DNA from: an uncultured Collinsella sp.
GTDB taxonomy: Bacteria; Actinomycetota; Coriobacteriia; Coriobacteriales; Coriobacteriaceae
DNA: 25,363 nucleotides
Assembly (NCBI GenBank): GCA_958370325.1
Contig: CATXJW010000029.1
Location: 1-25,363, forward strand
Reading direction: 5' to 3'
Shown here: positions 14,961 to 23,094 of the stretch, piece after piece
Layout of the letters: each line of letters starts with the position of its first letter
How positions within the stretch are numbered: position 1 is the stretch's first letter
Notes under the pieces: model-generated
The model's database searches: none
What the model was told of the DNA's origin: nothing
Seen by the model: only the letters and a program-made list of their open reading frames with translations
Made by a program: the position numbers and the translations under genes

Positions 14961-16736
14961 ATGGAGCAACTCATCGCCATCATCGAAAAGGGCCAGCCCT
15001 TTTTCAACGCAATCGCCCGCAACAAGTACCTTAAGGCGATCCGCGACGGCTTTATCTCCGTCATCCCCATCATCATCTTCTCGTCCATCTTCTGCCTGGT
15101 AGCCTCGGTCCCCAACATCTGGGGTTTCTATTGGCCCGATGACATCAACAACGCCCTGTGGAAGTGCTACAACTACTCCATGGGCATCCTGGCCATCGCC
15201 TGTGCCGCCACTACTGCCAAGCACTTCGCCGACGCCCAGAACCGCGACCTGCCCAAGAACAACCAGATCAACTTCATCTCGTGCATGTGCGCGGCCATCA
15301 TCGGCTTCTTGCTCCTTTCGAGCGACACGATCGCCACGGACGCTGCCAGCGGCTTCAACACCACCTACCTTGGTTCCAAGGGCCTGCTGACCGCCTTTAT
15401 CGCTGCGTTTGCGACCGGCATCATCTACAAGTTCTTTATCAAGCGCAACATCACCGTCAAGATGCCCGAGCAGGTTCCGCCCAACATTTCGCAGACCTTT
15501 AAGGACATCATCCCCTTCTCCGTCTGCATCACCGTCTTTTGGGTCTTTGATATCGTCTTCCGCGCTGCCTTTGGCTTCTGCTTTGCCCAAGGCGTCATCC
15601 AGGTGTTCCAGCCCCTGTTCACCGCCGCCGACGGCTATATCGGCCTCGCTGTGATCTACGGCGCTATGAGCCTCTTCTGGTTCGTCGGCGTCCACGGCCC
15701 CTCGATCGTCGAGCCCGCCATCGCCGCCGCTCTCGTTGCCAACATGACCGACAACCTGGCTGCGTTCCAGGCCGGCCAGCACGCTTCCGCTGTCCTGACC
15801 CAAGGTGCCCAGTACTTCGTCGTCTGCATGGGCGGCACCGGTGCCACGCTCGTCCTGGTCTTCATGTTCTGTTTCCTGGCCAAATCCCAGGAGATGCGCG
15901 CCGTCGGTAAGGCCGCCATCGTCCCGGTCTGCTTTGCCGTCAACGAGCCGTTGCTGTTCGCCGCACCCATCGTGCTCAACCCCGTCTTCTTTGTCCCGTT
16001 TGTCTTTGCCCCGATCGCCAACATCTGGATCCTCAAGATCTTTATCGACTTCTTGGGCATGAACGGCTTTATGTACACCCTGCCTTGGACTGTCCCCGGC
16101 CCCATCGGCACCATCATGGGCTTGGGCTTCCAGCCGCTCGCCTTTGTGATGCTCGCCATCATCCTGATCGTCGACTTTGTCCTGTACTATCCGTTCTTCC
16201 GTGCCTATGACGCCCAGAAGTGCGCCGAGGAGGCCGAGATCTCCCAGGAGGAGCTCGCCGCCAAGAACGCCGAGAAGGCCGCCAAGCTCAACGACGCCTT
16301 CCAGGGCAAGGCCGATGCCAAGAGCGTTGCCGCCGGCGCCGCGGCCGAGGCCGTGAAGGCCGACGCCCCCACCGCTTCCGCAGCACCCGCTGCCGAGGCT
16401 ACGACCGCCAGCGACCTCAACGGCAAGCGCGTGCTCGTGCTCTGCCAGGGTGGCGGCACCTCGGGCCTGCTCGCCAACGCGCTGGCCAAGGCTGCCAAGG
16501 AGCGCGGCATCGAACTTGAAACCGCCGCCGAAGCCTATGGCAACCACGTCGACATGCTCCCCGACTTTGACCTGGTCGTCCTGGCCCCGCAGGCCGCAAG
16601 CTACCTGGCCGACCTGCAGAAAGACTGCGAGCGCGTGGGCAACAAGTGCGTCGCCTGCCGCGGTAAGCAGTACATCGAGCTCTCCCAGAACGGCGACAAG
16701 TCTCTCGCCTTCGTAAGCGAGCAACTCTCGAAGTAA
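14961..16736 (+). CDS. lacE: PTS lactose-specific EIICB permease, copy 1
   Basis: A 591-residue fused membrane transporter and phosphotransfer protein importing lactose or a related beta-galactoside as the 6-phosphate. The EIIC part (about 1-420) has about ten hydrophobic segments, the VHGPSIVEP stretch (about 244-252) and the substrate-site motif NEPLLF (328-333). An Ala/Glu/Lys-rich linker (about 420-485) joins it to EIIB, whose phosphorylated Cys is at about 495 (VLVLCQGGGTSG). ATG 14961 has AGGAG six bases upstream. It is followed by lacG1 after 66 bp containing a stem-loop. Its EIIA partner must be LacF, encoded on the other strand about 1.6 kb away. Confidence 0.95.
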   Translation: MEQLIAIIEKGQPFFNAIARNKYLKAIRDGFISVIPIIIFSSIFCLVASVPNIWGFYWPDDINNALWKCYNYSMGILAIACAATTAKHFADAQNRDLPKNNQINFISCMCAAIIGFLLLSSDTIATDAASGFNTTYLGSKGLLTAFIAAFATGIIYKFFIKRNITVKMPEQVPPNISQTFKDIIPFSVCITVFWVFDIVFRAAFGFCFAQGVIQVFQPLFTAADGYIGLAVIYGAMSLFWFVGVHGPSIVEPAIAAALVANMTDNLAAFQAGQHASAVLTQGAQYFVVCMGGTGATLVLVFMFCFLAKSQEMRAVGKAAIVPVCFAVNEPLLFAAPIVLNPVFFVPFVFAPIANIWILKIFIDFLGMNGFMYTLPWTVPGPIGTIMGLGFQPLAFVMLAIILIVDFVLYYPFFRAYDAQKCAEEAEISQEELAAKNAEKAAKLNDAFQGKADAKSVAAGAAAEAVKADAPTASAAPAAEATTASDLNGKRVLVLCQGGGTSGLLANALAKAAKERGIELETAAEAYGNHVDMLPDFDLVVLAPQAASYLADLQKDCERVGNKCVACRGKQYIELSQNGDKSLAFVSEQLSK

Positions 16737-16745
16737 GTAACGCTC

Positions 16746-16779
16746 AGGGCCAGCCGACCATCCAAGACCGGCTGGCCCT
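16746..16779 (+). other. Intercistronic stem-loop between lacE1 and lacG1
   Basis: AGGGCCAGCCG (16746-16756) pairs perfectly with 16769-16779; a 12-nt loop. Only a short CTTCGATTT follows, so termination should be partial at most. The same kind of element lies between lacE2 and lacG2. Confidence 0.75.
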
Positions 16780-16802
16780 TCGATTTAGACGATTGGATCA
16801 TC

Positions 16803-18242
16803 ATGTCCGTTAACCCTGCTAGCGTCACCAACCCGCCCGCGCAGTTTCCCGAGGACTTTGTCTTTGGCGGCGCCACCGCTGCCTACCAGGTAGAGGGCGA
16901 GACCCGCACTCACGGTAAGGGCAAGGTTGCCTGGGACGACTTTCTGGAGGCCCAGGGGCGTTTCTCTCCCGATCCCGCTTCGGACTTCTACAACCAGTAC
17001 CCCGTCGACCTGGAGCTGTGCGAGGAGTTCGGCATCAACGGCATTCGCCTCTCCATTGCCTGGAGCCGCATCTTCCCCAACGGCACCGGCGAGATCAACC
17101 CCGAGGGTGTCCAGTTCTACCACGACCTCTTCGCCGAGTGCCACAAGCACCACGTTGAGCCGTTTGTCACGCTGCATCACTTTGACACGCCGCTGCCCCT
17201 CTTTGAGAAGGGTGACTTCCTCAACCGCGAGACCATCGACGCCTTTGTGGACTTTGCCACCTTCTGCTTTAAGGAGTACGCCGACCAGGTAACCTACTGG
17301 TTCACCTTTAACGAGATCTGGGCCGACGCCTCCAACACCTACATCGAGGGTACCTTCCCCGGTGGCGTCAAGGCGCATCTTGCCGAGGCCTTCCAGTGCG
17401 AGCACAACATGATGCTCGCCCACGCCAAGGCCGTGCTGGCCTTCCACAACGGCGGCTTTAAGGGCAAGATTGGCGTCATCCAGTCGCTAGAGTTTAAGTA
17501 CCCGCTCAACGAGAACGACCCCGCCGACATCAAGGCCGCCAACAACGAGCACGTGCTGCAGAACCAGTTTTTGCTCGACGCCACCTTCCGCGGCGACTAT
17601 GCCCCCGACACCCTCGAGTGCGCCAACCGCCTGGCCGCCATCTCGGGCGGCACCATCGAGATCCTGGACGAGGATCTCGAGATTATGCGCGAAGCAGCGC
17701 TCTACAACGACTACCTGGGCGTTAACAACTACCAGTGCCGTTTTTTGAAGGCTTACGATGGCGAGAACGACCTGCACCACAACGGTACGGGCGAGAAGGG
17801 CACCGGTCGCTGGCGCGTCAAGGGCATTGGCGAGCATGTGAACAAGCCCGGCATCCCCACCACCGACTGGGACTGGATCATCTACCCCGAGGGTCTGTTC
17901 GATCTGCTCGTCTACATTAAGCAGCGCTACCCCAACTACAAGCAGATCTTCATCACCGAGAACGGCATGGGCTACAAGGACCCCTACAAGGACGGTTTTG
18001 TGGATGACCAGCCGCGCATCGACTACATCGAGCAGCACCTGCGTTGGCTGCTCAAGGCTATGGAGGTGGGCGTCAACGTGGGTGGCTACTTCCTGTGGAG
18101 CCTGCAAGATCAGTTCTCCTGGACCAACGGCTACAACAAGCGTTACGGCTTCTTCTACGTTGACTTTGAAACCCAGAAGCGCACGCCCAAGGCAAGCGCC
18201 TACTGGTACAAGCACGTGGCGCAGACCCGTCGTCTGGACTAG
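16803..18242 (+). CDS. lacG: 6-phospho-beta-galactosidase, copy 1 (GH1)
   Basis: A 479-residue glycoside hydrolase family 1 enzyme that splits lactose 6-phosphate into glucose and galactose 6-phosphate. The acid/base Glu171 lies in TFNEI and the nucleophile Glu386 in ITENGMG. The phosphate-binding trio Ser439, Lys446 and Tyr448 (in FSWTNGYNKRY) has exactly the spacing of characterised LacG, and the Trp after the Ser is the residue associated with galactoside rather than glucoside preference. The TLHHFDTP motif is also LacG-like. ATG 16803 has only a weak GGAT upstream, so translation may depend on the preceding hairpin or on coupling. It is the second gene of the lacE1-lacG1 operon. Confidence 0.95.
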   Translation: MSVNPASVTNPPAQFPEDFVFGGATAAYQVEGETRTHGKGKVAWDDFLEAQGRFSPDPASDFYNQYPVDLELCEEFGINGIRLSIAWSRIFPNGTGEINPEGVQFYHDLFAECHKHHVEPFVTLHHFDTPLPLFEKGDFLNRETIDAFVDFATFCFKEYADQVTYWFTFNEIWADASNTYIEGTFPGGVKAHLAEAFQCEHNMMLAHAKAVLAFHNGGFKGKIGVIQSLEFKYPLNENDPADIKAANNEHVLQNQFLLDATFRGDYAPDTLECANRLAAISGGTIEILDEDLEIMREAALYNDYLGVNNYQCRFLKAYDGENDLHHNGTGEKGTGRWRVKGIGEHVNKPGIPTTDWDWIIYPEGLFDLLVYIKQRYPNYKQIFITENGMGYKDPYKDGFVDDQPRIDYIEQHLRWLLKAMEVGVNVGGYFLWSLQDQFSWTNGYNKRYGFFYVDFETQKRTPKASAYWYKHVAQTRRLD

Positions 18243-18296
18243 CGGCTGGCGGCGAGCGGAACTGCCCCGCTCACATAACCTGTCCCCATTTCTCAG

Positions 18297-18339
18297 CCGG
18301 GGGTGGCACGTCACACGGCGCGTCACCCCCGGTCTTTTT
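18297..18339 (+). terminator. Intrinsic terminator after lacG1
   Basis: CCGGGGGTG (18297-18305) pairs with CACCCCCGG (18324-18332), followed by TCTTTTT (18333-18339). Confidence 0.88.
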
Positions 18340-18362
18340 GGGCGGACCGTGTCGCACGTTTG

Positions 18363-18417
18363 TCTCGATCTGTAACATCTGACCGAGTTTTTCGGCCCTA
18401 GCTGTTACAGATTAAGA
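18363..18417. repeat. ATCTGTAACA hairpin repeat, copy 1
   Basis: ATCTGTAACA (18368-18377) is mirrored by TGTTACAGAT (18403-18412), with an inner ACCGAG..CGG stem around a T5 loop. A homologous element lies after lacG2 (23095-23149). It is placed between the lacG1 terminator and the lacI-3 stop. Confidence 0.75.
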
Positions 18418-18435
18418 TGAACGAGCCGAGCACGT

Positions 18436-19437
18436 CTACGCCCGCAGATCCCGCACGCTCGCGCGCTCGACCAACACGCCCGAGACGAGCGTACGGCTTC
18501 TGGAGCTCGGGGCTTCCAGACCTGCGACGACCTCGTTGAGCGCACGGATGCCCAGCTCGCGGTGGCGAAACTTTACCGACGTCAGAATCGAATTGGGAAT
18601 CGTCTTGTAGAGCTCATCGTCGAAGCCGATCACGGACACGTCGTCGGGCACACTGAGCCCTTTGTCACATAGAGCCATCATCACGCCGTTTGCCATACAG
18701 TCGTTAGCAGCGAGAACCGCCGTGCAATCGGGTTTATCGGCAAGCACAAGGCCCGCGGCATAGCCACTATCCGCATTCCAATCGCCTTGCAGAGGCTCGG
18801 GCGGCTCAATGCCACGCGCCTCGAGTGCCGCACGCCAACCTTTCATACGACACTGGCTCGACAGCGACTCTTTCTTACCAGAGACGAAGTACACGTTCTT
18901 GTGCCCGCGATTTAAGAAGTACTCGCACGCCATGCGCGCGCCGCCCTCTTGGTCGTCACTAACGGTGGAGCAGGTAGGATGTTCCATCGGTGTGATAATC
19001 ACCGTCTTGAGGTCTTTCGGCGCCTCAAAGGTATCAAAGTCATCGACCATCTGGCGCAGATTGAAAATCATGCCGTCGACGGGAAGTTGCGACATCCTAC
19101 GCGCCGCTTCGGCAAGGGTCATCTTCTCCCCCGCCCGCTTTTTGATCATCGTGAGCGCAAAGCCTCGCTCTTCGGCGGCATCGGCGATACCGTCGATCAT
19201 GTCCACGGCGCCGCCCGACAAGTGGAACATCACCACGCCGATGCACCCGTAACGGCCCAACTTGAGTGAACGCGCGGCAAAGTTCGCCCGGAACCCAAGC
19301 TCCTCCATGGCCGCATGGACCCTATCGCGCGTCGACTCACGCACGCTATCAGGCTCGTTGATCACGCGCGACACCGTCTTGAGAGAAACGCCCGCGGCAA
19401 CTGCCACATCATTCATTGAGACATTTTTCTTGTCCAT
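18436..19437 (-). CDS. LacI-family regulator 3 (divergent from lacE2-lacG2)
   Basis: A 333-residue LacI/GalR regulator, the third paralogue. The DNA-binding domain (MNDVAVAAGVSLKTVSRV) covers about residues 7-27, the hinge is FAARSLKLGR, and the sensor domain ends VPDDVSVIGFDDE and VSGVLVERASVRDL. The recognition helix starts Leu-Lys, unlike the other two. The open frame reaches 19515, but ATG 19435-19437 (MDKKNVSMNDV) matches family N-termini; a GGAGAAG lies 11 bases upstream. An operator-like sequence overlaps this start codon, and two tandem copies precede lacE2, so it probably controls lacE2-lacG2 and itself. Confidence 0.9.
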   Translation of the reverse strand: MDKKNVSMNDVAVAAGVSLKTVSRVINEPDSVRESTRDRVHAAMEELGFRANFAARSLKLGRYGCIGVVMFHLSGGAVDMIDGIADAAEERGFALTMIKKRAGEKMTLAEAARRMSQLPVDGMIFNLRQMVDDFDTFEAPKDLKTVIITPMEHPTCSTVSDDQEGGARMACEYFLNRGHKNVYFVSGKKESLSSQCRMKGWRAALEARGIEPPEPLQGDWNADSGYAAGLVLADKPDCTAVLAANDCMANGVMMALCDKGLSVPDDVSVIGFDDELYKTIPNSILTSVKFRHRELGIRALNEVVAGLEAPSSRSRTLVSGVLVERASVRDLRA

Positions 19438-19447
19438 CGTTGCCACT
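19431..19447 (+). promoter_or_regulatory. Possible LacI-3 operator over its own start codon
   Basis: TGTCCATCGTTGCCACT agrees with the lacE2 operators (TGTCCTACGTTGTCATT) at 13 of 17 positions and covers the lacI-3 ATG. It is partly coding, so chance similarity is possible. Confidence 0.35.
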
Positions 19448-19519
19448 ACTTCTCCAGTCGGTTTTGCATCGCTTGTTTTTTGCGTTCTAGCATACACTAC
19501 CTGCCCGACTGACAAATCA

Positions 19520-19549
19520 GCCGTTTATCGGACAATATCGACCGTTCAC
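19520..19549 (+). promoter_or_regulatory. 21-bp-spaced direct repeat (shared motif) upstream of lacE2
   Basis: GCCGTTTAT at 19520-19528 and ACCGTTCAC at 19541-19549 start 21 bp apart. The array ends 26 bp before the first LacI-3 operator. Confidence 0.6.
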
Positions 19550-19575
19550 CCGTAAATCCTTGTTGCTCTACCAAA

Positions 19576-19595
19576 AATGTCTTACGTTGTCATTA
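19576..19595 (+). promoter_or_regulatory. LacI-3 operator copy 1
   Basis: AAATGTCTTACGTTGTCATT, a 20-bp site repeated with one change 24 bp downstream. It has the same ATGT..ACGTTG.CATT skeleton as the LacI-2 operator but with an extra base and different flanks. Confidence 0.72.
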
Positions 19596-19599
19596 ACGA

Positions 19600-19620
19600 A
19601 ATGTCCTACGTTGTCATTTC
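19600..19620 (+). promoter_or_regulatory. LacI-3 operator copy 2
   Basis: AAATGTCCTACGTTGTCATT plus one T; a direct repeat of the preceding site, about 100 bp upstream of the lacE2 ATG. Confidence 0.72.
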
Positions 19621-19722
19621 GCAATGCCTTCCTTAAGCAGGAAGGTTTCCGGGCAGTCCTAACCATCCATCGACGACCAGTTCCATCCACATGCATTGCG
19701 CATCGAGCAGCAAAGGAGCTCT

Positions 19723-21501
19723 ATGGACGCCATCGTAAAGATGCTCGAAAAGCATCAACCGTTCTTTGAGAAGATCTCGAGGAACATCTACCTCCAGGCC
19801 ATTAAGGACGGATTCCTTGGGTGCATGCCCATCGTCCTCACCTCTTCGATCTTTCTGCTGATCGCCACGCTTCCCGGCGTAGTTGGCATCACGCTGCCCC
19901 AGCCGCTCATCGACTGGTGCAACAAGCTGTACAACTTCACCATGGGCGTCATGGGCATCATGGTTGCCGGCACCACTGCCAAGAACTTCACGGCATCCAT
20001 GAACCGTCGCATGCCCGCCGGCAAAGTGCTCAACGACGGCTCCACCATGGTGGCCGCCCAGTGCAGCATGCTGCTGCTCGCTGTTACGCAGTTCACCACC
20101 AAGTTCAACGGCTCCGAACTTTCGGTCTTCGATTGCACCAGCATGGGTACGCGCGGTCTGTTCTCGGCCTATATCGCCGCGTTCATTACCGTGTGGGTCT
20201 ATAAGTTCTGCGTCTCGCGCGATCTGACCATTAAGCTGCCCAAGGAGGTCCCGGGCGCCATCGCTCAGAACTTCCGCGACATCATCCCCTTTGGCGGCGC
20301 CGTCATCATCTGCGGCATCATCGATGTCGTCGTGCGCAACCTCATGGGCGTTCCGTTCTCCGAGCTGCTTATCAAGCTGCTCTCCCCGCTCTTTACCGCT
20401 GCAGAAACCTATCCCGGCCTTATCCTTATCCAGGCAGCCACCGCATTCTTCTGGTTCATCGGCGTCCACGGCCCCTCGATCGTCCAGCCGGGCATCGACC
20501 CCATCCGTCTTGCCAACCAGGCCGAGAACCTGCAGGTTCTGCTGGCAGGCGGCCACCCCGCCCACTCCCTCACCTTTAACATGTCGCTCGTGGGTGAGTT
20601 CGGCGGCACCGGCGCCACGTTCATCGTGCCGCTTCTGCTGATTCTCTTTATGAAGTCCAAGCAGCTCAAAGCCGTCGGTAAGGCCTCGATTGTTCCTGTT
20701 GCCTTCGCCGTCAACGAACCGCTGCTCTTTGGCGCGCCGATGATCCTTAACCCCTACATGCTCGTCCCCTTTGTTGCCGCTGGCTGCGTCAACGTAAGTG
20801 TTGCCAAGTTCTTTATCGATAACGTGGGCATGAACGGTTTCTCCTTCGTGGTGCCTTGGGCCACCCCCGCCCCCATCGGCATCTTCATCACCACGAACTT
20901 CCAGCTTATCGCCCTGGTATTTGTCGCGATTATCATCTTGCTGGACGCCATCATCTACCTGCCGTTCTTGAAGGCATACGATAAGCTGCTCTGCGACCAG
21001 GAGGCCGAGCGCGCCGCCGAGCTGGGTCTCGAGTCCAATGGCGCCGCTGCCATCGCCGCCAACGCCCCTGCACCCGCTGTCGAGCAGACTACCGCTTCCG
21101 TCGAGCCGACCGCCGCTGCCGCCGACAGCAAGCCTGTCACCGATCAGCCCGAGCCCGCCGCCGACGCATCCGCCAAGAAGGATGTCGACGGTCTGAAGGT
21201 CCTCGTCCTGTGCGCCGGCGCCGGCACCTCTGCCATGCTTGCCAACGCCATCAAGGAAGGTGCCGCGCAGACCGGAGAGAACATCGCTTCCTCTGCCGGC
21301 GCTTATGGCCAGCACACTGCCATCATGGATCAGTACGACGTTATCGTGCTTGCCCCGCAGGTTCGTAGCTACTACAACGACATGAAGGCCGACACCGATC
21401 GTCTGGGCATTAAGCTGCTCGCTCCCCGCGGTAAGGAATATATCGACCTTACCCGCGACCCCGCTGGCGCCATCAAGTGGCTCCGCGAGAACCTCGACTA
21501 G
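19723..21501 (+). CDS. lacE: PTS lactose-specific EIICB permease, copy 2
   Basis: A 592-residue EIICB fusion paralogous to copy 1. The EIIC part (about 1-420) carries VHGPSIVQP (about 248-256) and NEPLLF (331-336). The Ala/Pro/Glu-rich linker (about 425-488) differs completely from copy 1. EIIB begins near residue 490 with the phosphorylated Cys at about 497 in VLVLCAGAGTSAM. The frame opens at 19696, but ATG 19723 has AAAGGAG four bases upstream and matches the start of copy 1 (M-x-x-I..K.QPFF). It is followed by lacG2 after 76 bp with a stem-loop. Substrate may be lactose or another beta-galactoside; the sequence alone does not separate the two copies. Confidence 0.95.
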   Translation: MDAIVKMLEKHQPFFEKISRNIYLQAIKDGFLGCMPIVLTSSIFLLIATLPGVVGITLPQPLIDWCNKLYNFTMGVMGIMVAGTTAKNFTASMNRRMPAGKVLNDGSTMVAAQCSMLLLAVTQFTTKFNGSELSVFDCTSMGTRGLFSAYIAAFITVWVYKFCVSRDLTIKLPKEVPGAIAQNFRDIIPFGGAVIICGIIDVVVRNLMGVPFSELLIKLLSPLFTAAETYPGLILIQAATAFFWFIGVHGPSIVQPGIDPIRLANQAENLQVLLAGGHPAHSLTFNMSLVGEFGGTGATFIVPLLLILFMKSKQLKAVGKASIVPVAFAVNEPLLFGAPMILNPYMLVPFVAAGCVNVSVAKFFIDNVGMNGFSFVVPWATPAPIGIFITTNFQLIALVFVAIIILLDAIIYLPFLKAYDKLLCDQEAERAAELGLESNGAAAIAANAPAPAVEQTTASVEPTAAAADSKPVTDQPEPAADASAKKDVDGLKVLVLCAGAGTSAMLANAIKEGAAQTGENIASSAGAYGQHTAIMDQYDVIVLAPQVRSYYNDMKADTDRLGIKLLAPRGKEYIDLTRDPAGAIKWLRENLD

Positions 21502-21516
21502 TTTCCTGCCTCTGTT

Positions 21517-21543
21517 GGTGCCCGGATCCCCAGTTCGGGCACC
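21517..21543 (+). other. Intercistronic stem-loop between lacE2 and lacG2
   Basis: GGTGCCCG (21517-21524) pairs with CGGGCACC (21536-21543), no real T-run after it. Same position in the operon as the hairpin after lacE1 but different sequence. Confidence 0.7.
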
Positions 21544-21577
21544 TCTCCCTATTCTTATCCCACAGAAAGGATGACTC

Positions 21578-22999
21578 ATGACCAACCCCATGCAGTTCCC
21601 CGACGGCTTTGTGTTTGGCGGCGCCACCGCCGCTTACCAGGTTGAGGGCGAGACCCGCACGCACGGCAAGGGCAAAGTGCCCTGGGACGATTTTTTGGCT
21701 GCCCAGGGTCGCTTCTCCCCCGACCCCGCAAGCGATTTCTACAACAAGTATCCGGTCGATATCGACCTGTGCCAGCGCTTCGGCATCAACGGTATTCGCG
21801 TCTCCATCGCTTGGAGCCGTATCTTCCCCAACGGCACCGGCGAGATTAACCCCGAGGGCGTCGCCTTCTATCACGAGCTTTTTGCCACCTGCAACAAAGC
21901 CGGCGTTATCCCCTATGTCACGCTCGATCACTTCGATACGCCCGAGGCCTTCTACCAGGACGGTAGCGAGGGCTTTCTGACACGCACGACGATCGACGCC
22001 TTTGTCGAGTACGCCAAGTTCTGCTTTGCCGAGTTCACCGAGGTCAAGCACTGGTTTACCTTTAACGAGATTCCCGCGACCGCCGAGGGCAGCTTTATCG
22101 TCGGCAACTGGCCGCACGGCGAGAAGTATCGCCTGGACAAGGCCTTCCAGCTTATGCACAACATGATGGTGGCCCACGCCAAGGCTGTCGTCGCCTTCCA
22201 TGAGGGCGGCTTTGAGGGCGAGATCGGCATTGTCCAGAACCTGGAGCCCAAGTATCCCCTCGACCCCAACAGCGCCGCCGACTGCGAGGCAGCTCGCATG
22301 GCCGACGTCATAAACAACCGCTGGGTACTCGACGCCACCTTCCGCGGCCACTATGCAGCCGACACCATGGAGGCTGCGACCAAGCTGGCCCATATCGCCG
22401 GCGGCGAGCTCGACGTCCGCGACGAGGACATCGCCGCGCTGACCGCCGCGCTCCCCTACAACGATTGCCTGGGCGTCAACACCTACAAGTGCCAGTTCCT
22501 GCGTGCCGCCGAGGGCGAAAACGACATCAACCACAATGGCACCGGCGACAAGGGCTCCTCGCGCTGGTTCCTCAAGGGCGTGGGCGAGTCATGCGTGCGC
22601 GAAGGCGTACCCACCACCGATTGGGACTGGATCATCTATCCCGAGGGCCTCTACGACCTGCTGCTCCGCATTAAGAACGATTACCCCAACTACAAGAAGA
22701 TCTACATCACCGAGAACGGCATGGGCTATAAGGACGACTTTGAGGACGGCTTTATCGACGATGCCCCTCGCATCGACTATATGCGTCAGCATCTCGCGTG
22801 GATCCTCAAGGCAATCGACGGCGGCGTAAACGTCGACGGCTACTTTGTGTGGTCGCTGCAGGACCAGTTCTCCTGGACCAACGGCTATAACAAGCGCTAT
22901 GGCCTGTTCTACATCGACTTTGAGACCCAGAAGCGCTATCCCAAGGCCAGCGCGTACTGGTACAAGAACGTCGCGGAGACCGGCCTACTCATGTCCTAG
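21578..22999 (+). CDS. lacG: 6-phospho-beta-galactosidase, copy 2 (GH1)
   Basis: A 473-residue GH1 enzyme paralogous to lacG1. Acid/base Glu164 (TFNEI), nucleophile Glu379 (ITENGMG), and phosphate-binding Ser432, Lys439 and Tyr441 in FSWTNGYNKRY with the LacG-type Trp. Differences from copy 1 cluster around the substrate entrance: TLDHFDTPEAFYQDGSEGF here against TLHHFDTPLPLFEKGDF there, and FNEIPATAEGSF against FNEIWADASNTY, which could mean a different aglycone. ATG 21578 has AGAAAGGA six bases upstream, stronger than for lacG1. It is the second gene of lacE2-lacG2 and ends before an intrinsic terminator. Confidence 0.95.
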   Translation: MTNPMQFPDGFVFGGATAAYQVEGETRTHGKGKVPWDDFLAAQGRFSPDPASDFYNKYPVDIDLCQRFGINGIRVSIAWSRIFPNGTGEINPEGVAFYHELFATCNKAGVIPYVTLDHFDTPEAFYQDGSEGFLTRTTIDAFVEYAKFCFAEFTEVKHWFTFNEIPATAEGSFIVGNWPHGEKYRLDKAFQLMHNMMVAHAKAVVAFHEGGFEGEIGIVQNLEPKYPLDPNSAADCEAARMADVINNRWVLDATFRGHYAADTMEAATKLAHIAGGELDVRDEDIAALTAALPYNDCLGVNTYKCQFLRAAEGENDINHNGTGDKGSSRWFLKGVGESCVREGVPTTDWDWIIYPEGLYDLLLRIKNDYPNYKKIYITENGMGYKDDFEDGFIDDAPRIDYMRQHLAWILKAIDGGVNVDGYFVWSLQDQFSWTNGYNKRYGLFYIDFETQKRYPKASAYWYKNVAETGLLMS

Positions 23000-23021
23000 T
23001 TTCCGCCGTATACTCCCTGTC

Positions 23022-23065
23022 GGCCGTATACGAATCCCTCCACGGGTTCGCATGCGGCCTTTTTT
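23022..23065 (+). terminator. Intrinsic terminator after lacG2
   Basis: Imperfect long stem, GGCCGTATACGAATCCC with GGGTTCGCATGCGGCC, followed by T6 at 23060-23065. Confidence 0.88.
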
Positions 23066-23094
23066 GTTTTGGCTCGACCCGAACAGGCCGTTTA

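Noticed and set aside
14892..16724. 610-codon open frame on the minus strand opposite lacE1
   Set aside because: Antisense shadow of a GC-rich gene with strong third-position bias; low-complexity Gly/Asp/His-rich translation with no domain, while the plus strand encodes a clear EIICB.
19633..21627. 664-codon open frame on the minus strand opposite lacE2
   Set aside because: Same antisense artefact; it is even longer than the real gene but has no recognisable motif.
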